64,000 bases of DNA, from contig JBKQRV010000020.1 in NCBI GenBank assembly GCA_052143835.1, positions 1 to 64,000 of the forward strand. Reading direction: 5' to 3'. How positions within the stretch are numbered: position 1 is the stretch's first letter; every line of letters begins with the position of its first letter. The DNA comes from DASPPM01 sp052143835 (lineage in GTDB: Bacteria > Pseudomonadota > Alphaproteobacteria > JACZXZ01). Under the pieces are notes generated by a model that saw only the letters and a program-made list of their open reading frames with translations, was not told the DNA's origin and ran no database searches. This document shows, in pieces, positions 1-7,998 of this stretch. A program made the translations under genes and the position numbers.

Positions 1-1
1 G

Positions 2-61
2 GATAACCCTGACGGGTTACCCACAACTCCACCGGCGCAACAACCGTCACAAGCACCATGA
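2..61 (+). other. Possible C-terminal tail of a truncated or edge-cut ORF (transposase-like context)
   Basis: A frame open from the left window edge ends at a TGA at 59-61 after 19 codons. It reads as a Pro/Thr/Gln-rich tail. It lies just before a tandem 25-bp repeat that resembles ends of IS481-type elements, so it may be the last residues of a transposase whose body lies outside the window. Nothing in the 19 residues identifies a family, so this is a weak contextual call. Confidence 0.25.
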
Positions 62-73
62 ACAAAACTAGAA

Positions 74-120
74 AACTGTTACCTATGTCTCCGGTCAGAA
101 CTGTTACCTATGTCCCCGGT
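74..120. repeat. Tandem 22-bp direct repeat, possible IS end
   Basis: Two copies of a 22-bp unit beginning AACTGTTACCTATGTC lie at 74-95 and 99-120, 25 bp apart, with one mismatch (T at 90, C at 115). Such motifs commonly border IS481-type elements in alphaproteobacteria, but that is recalled, not searched. It may mark an insertion-sequence boundary at the left edge. Confidence 0.4.
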
Positions 121-206
121 TGCTCAGCGAAGGGTTGGCGAGGCGAAGCCGAGCCTTACCCTGAGCTGGGTGAGGGGGTGGCGATTCCGCTCGGAGTAAA
201 ACTACT

Positions 207-494
207 CTAGAGACCGGGCCGCGCCGTGGTGGTGACGGGCGACGGGCTCTCTCCGAGTGCCGCGGAGATGGCGGCGTGATAGACGCCTTCCGGAGGCTCG
301 TGGCGAACGAACACGGCCTCGTTCATCGCCCGCAGCATCTCGTCGGTGGGCGTTTGCAACGCGCGAATGACCTCGCGGGCGGCGCGCGCACATCTTTCCG
401 CGGCACGTCTGTCATGCGAGATTGCGGGTCGAAGCGAGATCATCAGCGTGTTTCTCACCCGCTCGATCATTTCAGGCAATTTATCCGCCTTCAT
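207..494 (-). CDS. Small hypothetical protein (95 aa)
   Basis: Unrecognised 95-residue protein. It starts MKADKLPEMIERV, is helical and charged (many Arg, Ala, Glu), and has no signal peptide, membrane segment or cysteine-rich motif. The ATG at 494 is preceded by a good ribosome binding site, GGAGGG at 501-506 with 6-nt spacing, which supports it as real despite its size. A longer frame extends upstream into the FAH-family gene but lacks that support. It follows the FAH-family gene on the same strand with a 65-bp gap and could be co-transcribed. Function unknown. Confidence 0.6.
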   Translation of the reverse strand: MKADKLPEMIERVRNTLMISLRPAISHDRRAAERCARAAREVIRALQTPTDEMLRAMNEAVFVRHEPPEGVYHAAISAALGESPSPVTTTARPGL

Positions 495-559
495 TGCCGT
501 CCCTCCATGGCATGCATGATAAGGATATTGCCTCGACCCGGGGCGTGCGCGAAACCCTC

Positions 560-1468
560 TCAGTCGACCTCGACACGGTGCGGGATGCGGCGCACGGTGT
601 TGCGCAGGATGCCGATGCCCTCGACCTCGGCCTCGATTACGTCGCCGTCCTTGAGGAAGCGCGGCGGATCCATGGCGAAGCCGACCCCGCTCGGCGTGCC
701 GGTCGCGATCACGTCGCCGGGCTCGAGCGTCAGGCCCTCCGAGAGCGAGGCGATGATGGTGCGAAGGTCGAAGATCATGTGCTTGGTGTTCGAGCTCTGA
801 CGCCGCTCGCCGTTGACGCGAAGCGAGAGATCGAGGCTCTGCGGGTCGGCGATGGCGCTCCTGTGCACGAGACAGGGCCCCATCGGGCAGGAGCCGTCGA
901 GGGACTTGCCCTTGAACCACTGGTCGTGCCGGCGCTGCAGGTCGCGCGCCGTCACGTCGTTGATGATGGTGTAGCCGAAGACGTGCGCGAGTGCGGTCTC
1001 GCGCGGGATGTTGCGGCCGCGCTTGCCGATGACGACGCCGAGCTCGACCTCGTAGTCGAGCTTCTGCGTCACCTCGGCATCGAGCGGGATGTCCGCATCG
1101 GGGCCGATGATCGCCGTCAGGGGCTTGGTGAAGAACTGCGCATATTCGGGAAGCTTCATCTCGGTGCCGCGCGCGCGAAAGCCCTCGGCGACGTGCTCGA
1201 CGTAATTCCGCCCGACGCAGAACACGTTCTTGCGCGGCCACGGGATGGGGGCGATGAGCCGGATGTCCTTGAGATCGAGCTTGGCCCCCGCCCCCTTCGC
1301 CGCCTTGCGCAGCGCCGCCTCGCCCTCCTCGCCCGCGCGCACGATGTCGATGAGGCTCGCGAGCCTACCCTTGCCGGGGAGGCAGTCTGAGAGGTCGAGC
1401 ACGCGCCCGCCCTCGAGGAGGAGACCGGGGGCGGTGCGATTCTGCTGGCGGAATGTCACGAGCCGCAT
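560..1468 (-). CDS. Fumarylacetoacetate hydrolase (FAH) family protein
   Basis: A 302-residue FAH-fold enzyme. The family includes fumarylpyruvate hydrolases, acylpyruvases, oxaloacetate decarboxylases and 2-hydroxyhepta-2,4-diene-1,7-dioate isomerases, all using a bound divalent metal to cleave or rearrange beta-dicarbonyl acids. Visible motifs: FCVGRNYVEH near residue 83; the metal ligands in DYEVELGVVIGK (E140, E142) and DVTARD (D171); the active-site lysine segment KGKSLDG (187 on); and the C-terminal EPGDVIATGTPSGVG. Length is normal for the short soluble bacterial form. The exact substrate cannot be read from sequence. Probably cytosolic catabolism of an aromatic or keto acid. Confidence 0.9.
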   Translation of the reverse strand: MRLVTFRQQNRTAPGLLLEGGRVLDLSDCLPGKGRLASLIDIVRAGEEGEAALRKAAKGAGAKLDLKDIRLIAPIPWPRKNVFCVGRNYVEHVAEGFRARGTEMKLPEYAQFFTKPLTAIIGPDADIPLDAEVTQKLDYEVELGVVIGKRGRNIPRETALAHVFGYTIINDVTARDLQRRHDQWFKGKSLDGSCPMGPCLVHRSAIADPQSLDLSLRVNGERRQSSNTKHMIFDLRTIIASLSEGLTLEPGDVIATGTPSGVGFAMDPPRFLKDGDVIEAEVEGIGILRNTVRRIPHRVEVD

Positions 1469-1653
1469 GGCGACGCCTTTCCCTTGAGGATGGAATGCGC
1501 CATCAAATTCGAGAAGGCCCGGCTGCGCAACAGCAAAATCGCCCGGATCGCGGGCTTGCGGCGGGGTGCCACTCTTCTAGAATGCCGAGCCGCGCGGAAG
1601 CAAGCGTGCCGCGTCCGCACGGCCGGTCGAAAACGAGAGCGAGGGAGGGGACG

Positions 1654-2667
1654 ATGGACTACCGCACGCTCGGCAGAAGCGGCATCAGGGTCTCGCCTCT
1701 TTGTCTCGGCACCATGATGTTCGGCGGCCCGAGCGACGAACCCATGAGCCGGCGCATCGTCGCGCGCGCGCGCGAGGCCGGCCTCAATTTCATCGATACC
1801 GCCGACCAGTACACCGCCGGCAAGTCGGAGGAGATCGTCGGCCGCGCGATCAAAGCCGAGCGCCACGCGTGGGTGCTCGCCACCAAGCTCGGCAATGCCA
1901 TGGGTCCTGGGCCCAACCAACGCGGCCTCTCGCGCGGCTGGATGCACCAGGCCGTGGAGGCGAGCCTCGCGCGCCTCGGCACGGACTACATCGACATCTA
2001 TTATTTCCACAAGGAGGACCCCGACACGCCGCTCGCGGTCTCGGTCTCGGCGATGGGCGATCTCGTACATGCCGGCAAGGTGCGCTATTTCGGCCTCTCC
2101 AATTTCCGCTCCTGGCGCATCGCGGAGGTCTGCCGCCTGTGCGACGAGCTCGGCATCGACCGGCCGATCGTGAGCCAGCCCTACTACAACGCCATGAACC
2201 GCATGCCGGAGGTCGAGCAGCTCCCGGTCTCTGCCTATTACGGCCTCGGCGTCGTCCCCTATAGCCCGCTCGCGCGCGGCGTGCTCACGGGGAAATACCT
2301 GCCCAACGCCCCACTCACGCCCGACACCCGCGCGGGGCGCAAGGACAAGCGCCTGATGGAGACGGAGTGGCGCCACGAGTCGCTCGAGATCGCCCAGAAG
2401 GTGAAGGCCCACGCCGAGGCCAAGGGAATGAGCGCGGGCCAGTTCGCGCTCAACTGGGTGCTCAACAACGCGCTCGTCACGGCGGCGATCGTCGGCCCGC
2501 GCACCGAGGCGCAGCTCGACGACTATTTGGGCGCACTCGCGCATCGCTTCACGGCGGAGGACGAGGCGCTGATCGACAGCCTCGTGGCGAGCGGCCACCC
2601 CTCGACCCCCGGCTACAACGACCCGAGCTATCCAATCGAGGGCCGCATCCCCTTAAGCGGGAGGTGA
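1654..2667 (+). CDS. Aldo/keto reductase
   Basis: A 337-residue NADPH-dependent aldo/keto reductase of the YajO/YghZ-like branch. Start ATG at 1654 is preceded by AGGGAGGGG. The N-terminus MDYRTLGRSGIRVSPLCLG is the classic AKR opening. The catalytic tetrad is visible: Asp and Tyr in FIDTADQYTAGKSEE, Lys in VLATKLG, His in IYYFHKEDPDTPL. The C-terminal cofactor segment includes AAIVGPRTEAQLDD. A frame extending further upstream covers the intergenic region and lacks AKR similarity. Divergent from the FAH-family gene and 31 bp upstream of an SDR on the same strand, so both reductases may be co-expressed. Physiological substrate unknown. Confidence 0.93.
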   Translation: MDYRTLGRSGIRVSPLCLGTMMFGGPSDEPMSRRIVARAREAGLNFIDTADQYTAGKSEEIVGRAIKAERHAWVLATKLGNAMGPGPNQRGLSRGWMHQAVEASLARLGTDYIDIYYFHKEDPDTPLAVSVSAMGDLVHAGKVRYFGLSNFRSWRIAEVCRLCDELGIDRPIVSQPYYNAMNRMPEVEQLPVSAYYGLGVVPYSPLARGVLTGKYLPNAPLTPDTRAGRKDKRLMETEWRHESLEIAQKVKAHAEAKGMSAGQFALNWVLNNALVTAAIVGPRTEAQLDDYLGALAHRFTAEDEALIDSLVASGHPSTPGYNDPSYPIEGRIPLSGR

Positions 2668-2704
2668 CCGGCGCGCCCTAAGTGCTCTAGGCCGGGAGGT
2701 GCCG

Positions 2705-3460
2705 TTGTCGTTCGATTTCACAGGCAAGCGCGTGGTCGTCACGGGCGGCAGCCGCGGCATCGGGCGCGGCATCGCCCTCGGCTTCGCCGGGTCGGGTGCC
2801 GCCGTGTCCATCTGCGCGCGGGGCGAGGAGGCACTCGAGGCGACGCGCGCCGAGCTCGCCCGTTTTGGCGCCACCACGCATGCCTTGGCGTGCAACCTCG
2901 CCGACGGCGCTGCTGTCGCCCGCTACATCGAGGCCGCGGCGGCGGCACTCGGCGGTGTCGACATCCTCGTCAACAACGCCTCGGGCTTCGGCACGAGCGA
3001 CGACGAGGCCGGCTGGGAGGCGAGCATCGCCGTCGACCTGATGGCGACCGTGCGCGCCTCGCGCGCGGCACTCCCCTTCATCGAGGCCGCCGGCGGCGGC
3101 TCGATCGTCAACGTCTCCTCGATCTCCGCCTATCGCCCCGCCGTGCGCACCCCGCCCTATGGCGCCGTGAAGGCGGCCCTCGTCCACTACACGCAGACGC
3201 AGGCGGCCCTCCTCGCGCGCAAGCGCATCCGCGTGAATTGCGTCGCACCCGGCTCCATCGAGTTCCCCGGCGGGATGTGGGAGCGGCGCAAAAGCGAGGA
3301 GCCGAAACTCTACGAGCGCGTGCTGCGCAGCATCCCCTTCGGCCGTCTCGGCCGGCCGGAGGAGGTGGCGAATGTGGTATTGTTCCTTGCCTCTCCGCTC
3401 GCGAGCTGGATCACCGGCCAGACCGTGACGGTCGACGGCGGCCAGCTCCTGAGCGGCTGA
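2705..3460 (+). CDS. SDR family NAD(P)-dependent oxidoreductase
   Basis: A 251-residue classical short-chain dehydrogenase. Rossmann cofactor motif TGGSRGIGRG near the N-terminus, NNAS motif, catalytic Ser in VNVSSISAY, and YGAVKAAL as the YxxxK pair, ending in the usual TGQTVTVDGG. A GTG at 2699 would overlap the ribosome binding site GGGAGG (2694-2699). The TTG at 2705 has 5-nt spacing and is preferred, giving LSFDFTGKRVVVTGG. Substrate not deducible. Likely in one transcript with the aldo/keto reductase and possibly the downstream MbfA gene (24-bp gap). Confidence 0.9.
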   Translation: MSFDFTGKRVVVTGGSRGIGRGIALGFAGSGAAVSICARGEEALEATRAELARFGATTHALACNLADGAAVARYIEAAAAALGGVDILVNNASGFGTSDDEAGWEASIAVDLMATVRASRAALPFIEAAGGGSIVNVSSISAYRPAVRTPPYGAVKAALVHYTQTQAALLARKRIRVNCVAPGSIEFPGGMWERRKSEEPKLYERVLRSIPFGRLGRPEEVANVVLFLASPLASWITGQTVTVDGGQLLSG

Positions 3461-3484
3461 GGCGGGGCCGAAGGGAGGCGAGCG

Positions 3485-4615
3485 ATGAGCGAGAAGGACC
3501 CGGCCGAACGCTATCGCGCCAACCTGCAAGGCGAGGTCGATGGTGCCGCGCTCTACCGCGCCCTCTCGGAGGTCGAGGCCGACCCCCAGCTCGCCAAGGT
3601 CTACGGCCGCCTTGCCGCGGTCGAGGAGGCCCATGCCTCCTTCTGGCGCAAACGCCTCGAGGCGCTCGGCAAGGTCCTTCCCCGGCTGCACCCGGGCTTC
3701 CGCCCCAGGGCGCTCGCCTGGCTCGCGCGGCGCTTCGGGCCGGGCTTCATCCTTCCCACGCTCAACACGCTCGAGCATTTGGACAGCGGCCATTACGACG
3801 CCCAGCCGGAAGCCGTGGCGGGCGGGCTGCCCCAGGCCGAGCGCAGCCACGCGCGCATCCTCCAGGCGATCGCGGGGGACTCCCCGGCCGCGATGACGGG
3901 AAGCACCTTGGCGCGGCTCGAGGGCCGGCACCGCGGCCTCGGCGGCAACGCGCTACGCGCCGCGGTGCTCGGCGCCAACGACGGGCTGCTCTCGAACCTG
4001 AGCCTGGTGATGGGGGTCTCCGGCGCCGAGCTCGACCGCCACGCGGTGCTGATCACCGGTCTTGCGGGCCTCCTGGCCGGCGCCTGCTCGATGGCGCTCG
4101 GCGAATGGCTCTCGGTCACGAGCTCGCGCGAATCCTATCAGCGCCAGATCGGCAAGGAGGCCGCCGAACTCGCCGAGGTCCCCGAGGAGGAGAAGGAGGA
4201 GCTCATCCTCATCTATCAGGCGAAGGGGCTCGGCGAGGCGGAGGCCCGTGCCCTGGCCGAGCGGCTCATGGCCGACAAGAACACGGCGCTGGACACGCTC
4301 GTGCGCGAGGAGCTCGGCATCGACCCGGGCGAGCTCGGCGGCTCGGCGTGGACGGCGGGTGCGACCTCGTTCCTGCTCTTTGCCGCGGGCGCGATCTTCC
4401 CGGTGGCGCCCTTCTTCTTCGCCGGAGGCTATCGCGCGGTCGCGGCGAGCCTGGCGCTCTCCGGCATCGCCCTCTTCGCGATCGGCGGCGGCACCAGCCT
4501 CTTCACCGGCCGCGGCGTGCTCCTCTCGGGGTTGCGTCAATTGCTGGTCGGCCTGGCCGCGGCCGGCGTCACCTACGGCCTCGGCCGGCTCATCGGCGTG
4601 GCCGTCATGGGATGA
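3485..4615 (+). CDS. mbfA: MbfA-type ferritin-like/VIT1 family membrane protein (iron exporter)
   Basis: A 376-residue fusion. Residues about 1-140 form a rubrerythrin/ferritin-like helical domain with Glu and His metal ligands (GEVDGAALYRAL, AAVEEAHASFWRK, HARIL). Residues about 155-376 are a CCC1/VIT1 transporter domain: GANDGLLSNLSLVMGV, LAGACSMALGEWLSV, a charged loop, then further hydrophobic helices. In Bradyrhizobium and Agrobacterium this architecture is membrane-bound ferritin A, an inner-membrane iron exporter relieving iron and peroxide stress, usually under Irr control. No Irr box was identified in the 24-bp gap to the upstream SDR. An oxyR gene lies about 600 bp downstream, a fitting but not proven partner. 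Confidence 0.87.
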   Translation: MSEKDPAERYRANLQGEVDGAALYRALSEVEADPQLAKVYGRLAAVEEAHASFWRKRLEALGKVLPRLHPGFRPRALAWLARRFGPGFILPTLNTLEHLDSGHYDAQPEAVAGGLPQAERSHARILQAIAGDSPAAMTGSTLARLEGRHRGLGGNALRAAVLGANDGLLSNLSLVMGVSGAELDRHAVLITGLAGLLAGACSMALGEWLSVTSSRESYQRQIGKEAAELAEVPEEEKEELILIYQAKGLGEAEARALAERLMADKNTALDTLVREELGIDPGELGGSAWTAGATSFLLFAAGAIFPVAPFFFAGGYRAVAASLALSGIALFAIGGGTSLFTGRGVLLSGLRQLLVGLAAAGVTYGLGRLIGVAVMG

Positions 4616-4644
4616 CTCGCGGCTCGCGGGAATGCGGCGCGATT

Positions 4645-4827
4645 AGTACCTGGAGTCGCAATTACCTGACGCACCCTCGCTGATCGTCATAGCCGGGCCG
4701 GCCGCAGGCCGAGTCCCGGCCATCCACGTCTTGCGACGCACGCAAAAAGGCGTGGATGGCCGTGACAAGCACGGCCATGACGGTTGGAGAGGGCAACTCG
4801 AGTCAGGTATTTGCGACACCCGGTACT
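4645..4827. repeat. 183-bp MITE-like element with 26-bp terminal inverted repeats
   Basis: The ends 4645-4670 and 4802-4827 are inverted repeats matching at 23 of 26 positions. Nested inside is a second dyad: left CCATCCACGTCTT (4720-4732) pairs with the GCGTGGATGG segment near 4750-4759, flanked by GGCCATGACGG-like arms. No coding frame of its own is convincing. The inner part resembles palindromic repeats common in alphaproteobacterial intergenic regions. The outer repeats give it the look of a small non-autonomous element. It fills the gap between mbfA and the next minus-strand gene. Confidence 0.65.
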
Positions 4828-4829
4828 GG

Positions 4830-5123
4830 CTAACCCTCGCGCAGCAAGGCGCGCGCGATCGCCTGCCACTCCTCGGCGAGCGGGCCCGTCGCCGGGGCCT
4901 TGCCGGCGCGGCGATACCAGTAGCCGGCGTTCGCCTGATCGCCCTCCTTGCGGTGGAGATAGGCGTGCACCCAGGCGCCGGCCGTGCCGTCATCGCCTTG
5001 CGCGCTAACATGCGCCTTCTGCCAATCGCCCTTGGCGTCCCACCAAAGCCCAGCTGCTGCTCCGCTCAGGCCGCGCGGCAGCGCCTTCCGCTGAAGCGAC
5101 TTCTTGAAAGCTTCGAGGTCCAT
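4830..5123 (-). CDS. Conserved hypothetical protein (97 aa)
   Basis: A 97-residue soluble protein beginning MDLEAFKKSLQ. It is tryptophan-rich: GLWWDAKGDWQKAH, GAWVHAYLHRKEGD, NAGYWYRRAGK, EEWQAIARALL. This pattern is familiar from small uncharacterised alphaproteobacterial proteins resembling one TPR-like or helical-hairpin unit, but no named domain is assigned. No signal peptide. The stop codon (4830-4832) lies immediately next to the right end of the MITE-like element. No operon partner. Function unknown. Confidence 0.7.
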   Translation of the reverse strand: MDLEAFKKSLQRKALPRGLSGAAAGLWWDAKGDWQKAHVSAQGDDGTAGAWVHAYLHRKEGDQANAGYWYRRAGKAPATGPLAEEWQAIARALLREG

Positions 5124-5206
5124 GCTTGCCGCCTTCGCATCGAATAAGGCGAGGCAAGTTTATCTGACATGAGCCCGCCCGTCAGCCCTCTAGGCGCGCC
5201 TCGTCC

Positions 5207-6112
5207 CTAGGCATGGCCCGCGAGTCGCCGAAGCTCGCGTCCGAGAAGCTGGAACTCCTCGCGGCGCGCGGTCTTCCTGCGCCAGGCAAGGCCGATCTCG
5301 CGCGCCGCCGCCTTGCCCTCGAGCGGAATCACGGCGAGCGAGGTTCCCTTGGTGATGCCCGCCTCGATCGCGAGCCGGGGCAGGAGCGTGACGCCGAGAC
5401 CATTGTCGACCATTTGCACGATGGTATGGAGACTCGTGGCCTCGAAGGGATCGACATGGGGTTGTCCGCGCAGGCTGCAGGCGTTGAGCGCGTGCTGACG
5501 CAGACAATGGCCGTCCTTGAGAAGCAGCAGGTTCTCGTCCTTGAGCCGGGCGACGTTCACCTGCCGCAAGCGCGCGAGCGGATGTGCTGAGGGGCAGCAC
5601 AAGCTGAAGGGATCCTCGAAGAGCGTCTCGGTCTCGACGTTGCCCACCGCAAAAGGGAGGGCCAGGAGGACGACGTCGAGCTCGCCCGCTTGCAATTGCT
5701 CGATCAGCCGCTCGGTCACGTCCTCGCGCAAGTAGAGGCGCAGGTGCTTATGGCTGCGCCGCAGCCTGGCGAACACGCGCGGCAAGAGGAAGGGACCGAT
5801 CGTCGGGATGACGCCCATGCGCAGCGTGCCGCCGAGCGGCGCGCCGGCCGACTGCGCGGCCCGCGCCAGCTCCTCGGCCTCCTCGAGGATTTCGCGCGCG
5901 CGGCGCACCGTCTCCTCGCCGAGCGGCGTCAAGAAGACCGAGCGCTTGGTGCGGTCGACGAGGGCGGCCTGCAGCGTGTCCTCGAGCTCCTTGATGCTCG
6001 CCGAGAGCGTCGACTGGGTCACGTGACAGGCTGCGGCGGCCTTGCCGAAGTGGCGGCGCTCGGCCAAGGCAGCGAGGTGCCGCAGCTGTCTCAAGGTCGG
6101 CAAACGGGTCAT
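5207..6112 (-). CDS. oxyR: OxyR-type LysR family regulator (peroxide sensor)
   Basis: A 301-residue LysR-type regulator with an N-terminal winged HTH (RQLRHLAALAERRHFGKAAA, CHVTQSTLSASIKELE) and a C-terminal effector domain. The OxyR hallmark is present: LKDGHCLRQHALNACSL, with Cys203 and Cys212 spaced exactly as the redox pair Cys199/Cys208 of E. coli OxyR. Oxidation by hydrogen peroxide forms a disulfide and switches the protein to an activator of catalase and peroxidase genes. No such target is adjacent. The nearest stress gene is mbfA on the other strand. The upstream gap carries a palindromic repeat. Confidence 0.9.
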   Translation of the reverse strand: MTRLPTLRQLRHLAALAERRHFGKAAAACHVTQSTLSASIKELEDTLQAALVDRTKRSVFLTPLGEETVRRAREILEEAEELARAAQSAGAPLGGTLRMGVIPTIGPFLLPRVFARLRRSHKHLRLYLREDVTERLIEQLQAGELDVVLLALPFAVGNVETETLFEDPFSLCCPSAHPLARLRQVNVARLKDENLLLLKDGHCLRQHALNACSLRGQPHVDPFEATSLHTIVQMVDNGLGVTLLPRLAIEAGITKGTSLAVIPLEGKAAAREIGLAWRRKTARREEFQLLGRELRRLAGHA

Positions 6113-6168
6113 CTTGCATCCGCTCGGTTAGGGTCGCGATTCGGAAGTTCGTCTCACCCGCAGATACC

Positions 6169-6260
6169 CGTCATTGCGAGCGCAGCGAAGCAATCCAGAG
6201 CGCATGGTGTGAAACCCTTTCTGGATTGCTTCGGCGCCCGTCGGGCGCCTCGCAATGACA
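6169..6260. repeat. Palindromic intergenic repeat, family I, copy A (short form)
   Basis: Starts CGTCATTGCGAGCGCAGCGA and ends with the inverse CTCGCAATGACA. Internal arms AGCAATCCAG and CTGGATTGCTTCG pair with each other, so the whole 92 bp can fold as a long hairpin. Related copies lie at 35110-35211 and 43605-43707. It sits between oxyR and mobA. Confidence 0.8.
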
Positions 6261-6298
6261 AGTGTTTTCCTCATGTCGTGAATTTCAGAACCGGAATG

Positions 6299-6955
6299 CT
6301 AGGCGCGCCCCTTCCGCTCAGCGCTCTCCGCGCCGATCTCTTCGCCTGATCGCCGCAAGAGCGCCTCGGCTTCGGCGAGATCCTCCGGGCGGTTCGTGTT
6401 GAAGAAGGGGTCGATGGGCTCGCACGCGAACTCGACCTCGATGAGCCTGTAGCGTGCCGTCCACGCATCCACCTTGCGAAGCCCGTCCTCGACGAGCGCG
6501 CGGCGGAGATCGTCCATGAGTGCGACAGGCCAAAGTGCAAAGACGGGATGGCTCCGCCCGCCGCTCGCGGCACACGCGATCTCGGCCTGACCGGCCTCGA
6601 GGCCCTCGAGGAGCCGCGCCACGAGATCGCGCGGGAGAAAGGGCGCGTCGCTCGCGAAGCTCGCGAGCCAGCGCGCGCCGGGGACGCACTCGCGCGCCCA
6701 GGCCATGCCGGTGAGCACGCCCGCGAGCGGCCCGGCGAAGCCCTCGACCACGTCCGCGCGCACGGGAAGGGCTGCGGCCGCGAAGCGCGCCCCATCGCCG
6801 TTGGCATTGAGCATGAGGGCCGCGACCTGGGGCCGCGCCCGCTCGATGACGCGCGCGAGAATCGTGCGGCCCGCGAGCGGCCTCAGGCACTTGTCCCCGC
6901 CCCCCATGCGGCGCGAGAGCCCGCCCGCAAGCACGACGCCCGCGATCTCAGCCAT
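6299..6955 (-). CDS. mobA: Molybdenum cofactor guanylyltransferase
   Basis: A 218-residue MobA. It transfers GMP from GTP to molybdopterin-bound molybdenum (or tungsten) to give the MGD form of the cofactor used by DMSO-reductase-family enzymes such as formate dehydrogenase. The nucleotide-binding loop GVVLAGGLSRRMGGGDK is at residues 6-22, the metal-site region SDAPFLP is mid-protein, and FFNTNRPEDLAEAE near the C-terminus is typical. Last gene of a minus-strand series regulator-wtpABC-fdhD-mobA, 18 bp after fdhD, which fits a role in formate dehydrogenase maturation. Confidence 0.93.
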   Translation of the reverse strand: MAEIAGVVLAGGLSRRMGGGDKCLRPLAGRTILARVIERARPQVAALMLNANGDGARFAAAALPVRADVVEGFAGPLAGVLTGMAWARECVPGARWLASFASDAPFLPRDLVARLLEGLEAGQAEIACAASGGRSHPVFALWPVALMDDLRRALVEDGLRKVDAWTARYRLIEVEFACEPIDPFFNTNRPEDLAEAEALLRRSGEEIGAESAERKGRA

Positions 6956-6973
6956 CGCCGTCAGTCACGGCCG

Positions 6974-7918
6974 TCAATCATCGTCGGGGAGGCTCGATTT
7001 GCGCACGACCGCACGCGGCTCGGCGCCGACGGCGGCGAGGTCCGCGTCGTAGCGGATGCGATGGCCGCCGGAGAGGGCTACGAAACGCCTGCCCTTGGCG
7101 CGGCCGATGAGCGTGAGATCGGCCTTCTGCGCAAGCTCGACCCCCCAGGCGGTGAAGCCCGAGCGCGAGATGAGGATGGGGATGCGCATCTGCACGCACT
7201 TGATGACCATCTCGCTGGTGAGCCGGCCGGTGGTGTAGAAGATCTTTCCCTCGGGCGAGACGGCGTTCATGAGCATGTAGCCGGCGATCTTGTCGATCGC
7301 GTTGTGCCGGCCCACGTCCTCCATGTAGACGAGCGGGCGGTCCTCCTCGCACAGCACGCAGCCGTGAATGGCGCCCGCCTCGAGATAGAGGCTCGGACAG
7401 GTGTTGATCTTCTTGGAGAGCGCGTAGAGCCAGGAAGTCTTGAGCACCGCGTCCTTGGGCAGCCTGATCTCGTCGAACTTCTCCATGAGGTCGCCGAACA
7501 CCGTGCCTTGGGCGCAGCCCGAGGTCCTGACCTTGCGCTTGAGCTTCTCCTCGTAATTCGTGCGCCGCTTGGTGCGCACCACGACAAGCTCGAGCTCCTC
7601 GTCGTGCTCGATGCCGGCGATCTCGTCGTCCGGCCGCAGCATGTTCTGGTTGAGGAGATAGCCGACCGCGAGATAGTCGGGATGATCGCCGACCGTCATC
7701 ATGGTGACGATCTCCTGGCCGTTGAGGAAGAGCGTCAACGGCCGCTCGACCACGACCGCGGTCTCGATCGCGTTGCCTTCCTGGTCGACGCCGGCGACGC
7801 GGCGCGTGAGGCGCGCATCGCCCGGGTCCGGGCGCAGGGCGAACTCGCCAAGCGCCGCTCCAGCCGGGCGTGCCCTCCCTCCCGCCTTCGTCTTCTGCGC
7901 CGCAGCTCCCTCGGCCAT
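6974..7918 (-). CDS. fdhD: Formate dehydrogenase accessory sulfurtransferase FdhD
   Basis: A 314-residue FdhD from the ATG at 7918. It passes sulfur from a cysteine desulfurase to the bis-MGD cofactor of formate dehydrogenase. The functional CxxC is visible in AIHGCVLCEE. Other family blocks are YLLNQNML, TSGCAQGTVFG, DVGRHNAIDKIAGYML, TGRLTSEMVIKCVQM and ISRSGFTAWGVELAQ. A longer frame runs upstream over the wtpC end but has no FdhD similarity, and the chosen ATG has AAGGG about 8 nt upstream. The gene lies 80 bp after wtpC, tying oxyanion uptake to formate dehydrogenase maturation. The catalytic subunits are not in this window. Confidence 0.93.
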   Translation of the reverse strand: MAEGAAAQKTKAGGRARPAGAALGEFALRPDPGDARLTRRVAGVDQEGNAIETAVVVERPLTLFLNGQEIVTMMTVGDHPDYLAVGYLLNQNMLRPDDEIAGIEHDEELELVVVRTKRRTNYEEKLKRKVRTSGCAQGTVFGDLMEKFDEIRLPKDAVLKTSWLYALSKKINTCPSLYLEAGAIHGCVLCEEDRPLVYMEDVGRHNAIDKIAGYMLMNAVSPEGKIFYTTGRLTSEMVIKCVQMRIPILISRSGFTAWGVELAQKADLTLIGRAKGRRFVALSGGHRIRYDADLAAVGAEPRAVVRKSSLPDDD

Positions 7919-7998
7919 GCCTCGCACCCTTGGCTCTCGCCCGCTCCAATATGTATCCGCCCGCCGCAGCGGGCAAGGCGGTGCCGATCCAAGGGCAC

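Noticed and set aside
1453..1653. N-terminal extension of the aldo/keto reductase
   Set aside because: The extension has no AKR similarity, and the ATG at 1654 has a strong ribosome binding site and the canonical family N-terminus.
2890..4683. A 597-codon plus-strand frame over the SDR and MbfA genes
   Set aside because: Arg/Gly/Pro-rich translation with no motif. The overlapping SDR and MbfA frames carry complete family signatures.
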